Positions 5,717 to 7,745 of a stretch of DNA of 7,745 bases are shown here, in pieces. The number at the start of each line of letters is the position of its first letter. Within the stretch, counting starts at the first letter, position 1. Made by a program: the position numbers and the translations under genes. The stretch comes from CAZLAJ01 sp964644605. GTDB lineage: Bacteria > Patescibacteriota > Microgenomatia > UBA1406 > GWC2-37-13. The stretch spans positions 1 through 7,745 of the forward strand of contig CAZXWS010000030.1 in the NCBI GenBank assembly GCA_964644605.1, written 5' to 3'. The notes beneath the pieces are model-generated. The model did no database searches. It saw only the letters and a list, made by a program, of their open reading frames with translations, and was not told the origin of the DNA.

Positions 5717-5785
5717 TGTAGGGACAGGTCGCCACTTCCCCCGCCATGGCGGGGTAGAAGGGGCACGGCGCGACCTGTCCCTACA
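5717..5785. repeat. GTAGGGACAGG palindromic element
   Basis: TGTAGGGACAGGTCGC (5717-5732) and its exact reverse complement (5770-5785) form 16-bp arms. An inner 16-bp palindrome CCCCGCCATGGCGGGG lies at 5739-5754. The 69-bp element begins with GTAG at the foot of the stem, as in REP sequences mobilised by RAYT transposases, but no transposase is present in the window. Its GC content stands out sharply from its surroundings, suggesting an inserted element. Confidence 0.85.
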
Positions 5786-5836
5786 TGTGTAAGCATAAAC
5801 TGGGCATACACTATATTTACTTGCTCGTATGTATGA

Positions 5837-5906
5837 GTAGGGAACGGTTTGCTTGTCCCTCCATAGTCCCGAGTACTCGGGACGACGGGGGAAAACCGTT
5901 CCCTAC
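5837..5906. repeat. GTAGGGAACGG palindromic element
   Basis: GTAGGGAACGGTTT (5837-5850) and its exact reverse complement (5893-5906) form 14-bp arms around an 18-bp perfect palindrome GTCCCGAGTACTCGGGAC (5866-5883). Length, GTAGGGA foot and nested layout match the element at 5717-5785, which ends 51 bp upstream, while the interiors differ completely. The two look like diverged members of one REP/MITE-like family. Confidence 0.85.
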
Positions 5907-5927
5907 ATTAAGGTATGCGAATTGATT

Positions 5928-5955
5928 TGCTCTGATTATTCGAATAATCAGAGCA
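5928..5955. repeat. 28-bp perfect palindrome
   Basis: The half-site TGCTCTGATTATTC (5928-5941) is followed immediately by its exact reverse complement (5942-5955), with no loop. It could extrude as a cruciform or bind a dimeric protein. There is no T-run beside it, so termination is unlikely. It lies 21 bp after the second GTAGGGA element. Confidence 0.88.
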
Positions 5956-5999
5956 GTACCTGATTCAAATCTTTTGTGAATACAAGTTAATATCTAAGA

Positions 6000-6115
6000 C
6001 GTCGTTTAATATAAATATATTTCTTTTCAATTTTAATATCCTAAATTTTTTATATGTTATCTTTTATTTTTAATTTATATTTCTCCCTCCTCCACTCCCC
6101 TCTTTTGCCAAAAGT
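6000..6115. other. Second T-rich tract ending in a C/T run
   Basis: AT-rich sequence with long T runs that turns into a pyrimidine block (TTTCTCCCTCCTCCACTCC and on) near 6080-6105. On the minus strand this block is a purine run with several GG and GGG groups. It repeats the pattern of the tract at 5092-5215. Confidence 0.5.
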
Positions 6116-6237
6116 TTAAAGTTGGTTTAGGCTTTTATTATTTTATAAACAAAACTATTTATTCTGTAGCAATGAATCCAATCAAGTGTTAATGTAGGGT
6201 ATGTGTGGAGGGCGTTTACTCTATTAGAAGGCCGTTT

Positions 6238-6903
6238 TTACTTGCTACTGGCAGCAGTACGAAGTTGATCTTTAAATTCTGAAAAGTTTCCTAGCTGTAA
6301 TTTTTTGCCGTTCAGATAGAATGTTGGAGTGGCATCTACCTCAAACGAGTTTCCTGACTGTATATCTCTTTGCACTTTATCTTTAGTTTCCTTTGAATCG
6401 CGATCTTTATTAAACTGATTAATGTCTAAGTTCAACTTTTTTGCATATTCGACAAATTTTATTGAAGGATCCTTTTCGTTTTCCCACCTTTGTTGATTTT
6501 GGAAGAGCATGTCAGCAAGTTCAAAAAATTTGCCTTGCTTTCCCGCGGCCTCTGCTGCGTAAGCGGCTACATGGGAATATTGGTGTTGATCCAGTGGAAA
6601 GTTACGATAGACAAACGCAATATTGTCTCGTACTTTTTTCATAGAGTCTTGAGATTCGATCTCATTTTTTATAAGGTTGTGAAAGCTTTGGCACGCAGGA
6701 CATTGTAAGTCACTATACTCAACCAAAATATTTTTCGCATTTTTATTCCACGTGATATGGTCGTCGGCAGATATTTTACTTACTTGGGGGTATTCTTTTA
6801 AAGTTTGTGGAGCATTGACAAATTTATATACAACAAAGAGGAATATAAAAACTGCAATAATTGATCCAAGGGTAATTGCAAGTGTTTTTCTGTCCATCTC
6901 CAT
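6238..6903 (-). CDS. Membrane-anchored DsbA-like thiol:disulfide oxidoreductase
   Basis: A 221-residue protein with an N-terminal transmembrane anchor (about residues 8-28) and an extracytoplasmic thioredoxin-fold domain of the DsbA/Thioredoxin_4 type. The redox motif CPAC is at residues 68-71 in the context EYSDLQCPAC. The helical insertion follows (FVYRNFPL, then AAYAAEAAGKQGKFFE, a typical family segment). The cis-proline is in ATPTFYLNGKKL (Pro ~193). Such proteins oxidise or rearrange cysteine pairs in exported proteins. The partner that would re-oxidise it (DsbB or VKOR) is not in the window. ATG 6903 is chosen because a good promoter places the transcript start exactly on it; a second in-frame ATG two codons later is possible. 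No Shine-Dalgarno sequence is visible. The divergent neighbour also encodes an exported protein. Confidence 0.93.
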   Translation of the reverse strand: MEMDRKTLAITLGSIIAVFIFLFVVYKFVNAPQTLKEYPQVSKISADDHITWNKNAKNILVEYSDLQCPACQSFHNLIKNEIESQDSMKKVRDNIAFVYRNFPLDQHQYSHVAAYAAEAAGKQGKFFELADMLFQNQQRWENEKDPSIKFVEYAKKLNLDINQFNKDRDSKETKDKVQRDIQSGNSFEVDATPTFYLNGKKLQLGNFSEFKDQLRTAASSK

Positions 6904-6909
6904 GGTGTA

Positions 6910-6938
6910 ATACTACTATGTTTAGCTCTATTTTGCAA
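6910..6938 (-). promoter_or_regulatory. Promoter of the DsbA-like gene, leaderless type
   Basis: On the minus strand TTGCAA (6938-6933) and TAGTAT (6915-6910) are 17 nt apart. The -10 box ends 6 nt before the ATG, so the A of the start codon is the expected first transcribed base. No Shine-Dalgarno sequence fits in the TACACC between them. Confidence 0.68.
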
Positions 6939-6944
6939 TATAAT
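6939..6944 (+). promoter_or_regulatory. -10 box of the YibE/F gene, leaderless type
   Basis: A perfect TATAAT ends 9 nt before the ATG at 6954, so a transcript leader of only about 2-3 nt is expected. No -35 is recognisable at the usual distance. The box directly abuts the -35 of the divergent DsbA-like gene promoter. Confidence 0.62.
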
Positions 6945-6953
6945 ATCTGTTAT

Positions 6954-7745
6954 ATGAAAGTAATATTTTTATTCTTAAGCTGTGTCATTGCAGTATCAAG
7001 TTTTACACATCCGGTTTTCGCTGATGGGCCACAAACCCTTACGGTACAAGCAACTGTTAAAAAAATAGAGGCCGAAAAGATTACGGTTGAGGTAAATGAG
7101 GGTGCAATGAAGGGTCAAGCATTAGAAGCGCAGTCAAATCCGAGTGCTTCAGGACAATCGATGCATTTCAGTGTGGGTGAAAAAGTATATGTATCCTATT
7201 TTAAAGATCAAACAGGTCGAGAAACGGTGTATATAGTAGATTTTGTTCGAGACCAGTCTTTATTTATTCTTTTTTTCTTCTTTCTCCTATCAGTAGTGTT
7301 AATTGGTAAATGGAAGGGTTTCACTTCATTTATTGGTATGGTTATTTCTTTTTTTATTATCGCGCAATTTGTTATTCCTCAAATACTCGCAGGTAATGAT
7401 CCAGTGCTTATATCGTTACTTGCATCACTTTTTATTGTTCCTGTTACTTTTTATATAGCCCATGGTTTTGATAAAAAAACTACAACAGCAATTGCTGGCA
7501 CGTTTATTTCTCTCGTACTGACCGCATTTCTGTCATATTTCTTTATACACCTTACGAAGTTGACTGGTTTTGCATCAGAAGAAGCAACATATATTCAGAT
7601 GATGAAGGCAGGCTCTATTAATATTAAAAGTCTGTTACTTGCTGGCATTATTATTGGAGCGCTGGGGATACTAAATGATATCACTATTGCTCAAACAGCT
7701 GTAATCGAAAAATTAGCAGAGTTAAATCCGCGCTGGGGTTTCGGT
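6954..7745 (+). CDS. YibE/F family multi-pass membrane protein, 5' part
   Basis: The frame is open for 264 codons from ATG 6954 to the end of the window, so the 3' end is missing. Residues 1-23 form a signal peptide (basic start, hydrophobic core, VFA before Asp-Gly). An extracytoplasmic beta-rich domain of about 80 residues follows (LTVQATVKKIEAEKITVEVN, later VGEKVYVSYF), then several transmembrane helices starting at FILFFFFLLSVVLIG. The segment LLLAGIIIGALGILNDITIAQ matches the conserved GAxGxxxDxxI motif of YibE/F proteins (PF07907). Full-length members are around 370 residues, so roughly 100 should lie beyond the edge. The biochemical role of the family is not established. The start is supported by the TATAAT just upstream and by the signal peptide. 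Confidence 0.9.
   Translation, partial: MKVIFLFLSCVIAVSSFTHPVFADGPQTLTVQATVKKIEAEKITVEVNEGAMKGQALEAQSNPSASGQSMHFSVGEKVYVSYFKDQTGRETVYIVDFVRDQSLFILFFFFLLSVVLIGKWKGFTSFIGMVISFFIIAQFVIPQILAGNDPVLISLLASLFIVPVTFYIAHGFDKKTTTAIAGTFISLVLTAFLSYFFIHLTKLTGFASEEATYIQMMKAGSINIKSLLLAGIIIGALGILNDITIAQTAVIEKLAELNPRWGFG

Larger units (their letters stand above)
4203..6237. other. 2-kb non-coding region dense in inverted repeats
   Basis: No credible gene was found on either strand in these 2035 bases. The only long open frame (minus, 5529-5747) starts inside a repeat and has no protein-like features. No tRNA, rRNA, tmRNA or RNase P RNA signature was seen. The stretch holds at least a dozen inverted repeats or palindromes, listed separately, plus two T-rich tracts. 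Such a long gap is out of keeping with the tight gene packing of the rest of the window. It may be a nest of small palindromic elements, a structured RNA or a chromosomal landmark. Confidence 0.75.

Noticed and set aside
5529..5747. 72-codon open frame on the minus strand
   Set aside because: It begins inside the GTAGGGA palindromic element, crosses a heptad element, has no promoter or ribosome binding site and shows no protein-like pattern.
4614..5906. Integron attC sites or a CRISPR array
   Set aside because: The inverted repeats lack attC core sites (RYYYAAC/GTTRRRY), and no regular direct repeat with unique spacers is present.
5928..5955. 28-bp palindrome as a dif (XerC/XerD) site
   Set aside because: The length fits, but the sequence lacks the dif half-site words and is fully symmetric with no 6-bp central spacer pattern.
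5962..5971. GATTCAAATC, like a tRNA T-loop
   Set aside because: No acceptor stem, anticodon arm or D-arm can be placed around it.
6180..6237. Terminator after the DsbA-like gene
   Set aside because: Only a short, weak GGC/GCC pairing is visible on the minus strand, with no T-run after it.
6441..6708. Plus-strand open frames inside the DsbA-like gene
   Set aside because: They are antisense to a clear thioredoxin-fold gene and have no family features.

Overview
The window looks like a stretch of a small, AT-rich bacterial genome. It is most likely from a Patescibacteria/CPR lineage (Microgenomates- or Parcubacteria-like), but this is an inference with no marker gene behind it. The evidence is: short compact genes on both strands, several genes with no Shine-Dalgarno sequence and a -10 box directly before the ATG, a YebC protein followed by an unfamiliar multi-pass membrane protein, a lone TPR protein with a very acidic tail, and phased 7-bp repeats between genes. 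Standard code fits all reading frames.

Left part (1-1844, + strand): the 3' end of a cation:proton antiporter with a TrkA-N nucleotide-binding domain, a membrane-anchored extracytoplasmic protein with weak LytR-CpsA-Psr-like features, an inverted array of 7-bp repeats, and a 64-residue single-pass membrane protein. The small gene runs tail-to-tail into the next gene and overlaps it by 43 nt.

Middle part (1802-4202): a minus-strand TPR protein (possible HIRAN-like middle domain, acidic tail) is divergent from yebC. yebC is followed after 1 nt by a nine-helix membrane protein. The 51-bp gap between the TPR gene and yebC holds two overlapping promoters that should give leaderless mRNAs.

Non-coding part (4203-6237): about 2 kb without a credible gene. 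It is packed with inverted repeats of several kinds: CCCCGC hairpins inside inverted heptad arrays, 65-75 bp elements with outer arms around an inner palindrome, two related GTAGGGA elements, two 47-bp elements with GCTCGTAT arms around three ACGT heptads, a 14-bp-stem hairpin, a 28-bp perfect palindrome and two T-rich tracts. This is the most unusual part of the window.

Right part (6238-7745): a membrane-anchored DsbA-like thiol oxidoreductase (CPAC) on the minus strand, divergent from a signal-peptide-bearing YibE/F family membrane protein that runs off the window. Their shared promoter gap has nearly the same layout as the one before yebC. Most genes here act at or outside the membrane (ion transport, envelope, thiol chemistry); yebC and the TPR gene look cytoplasmic.
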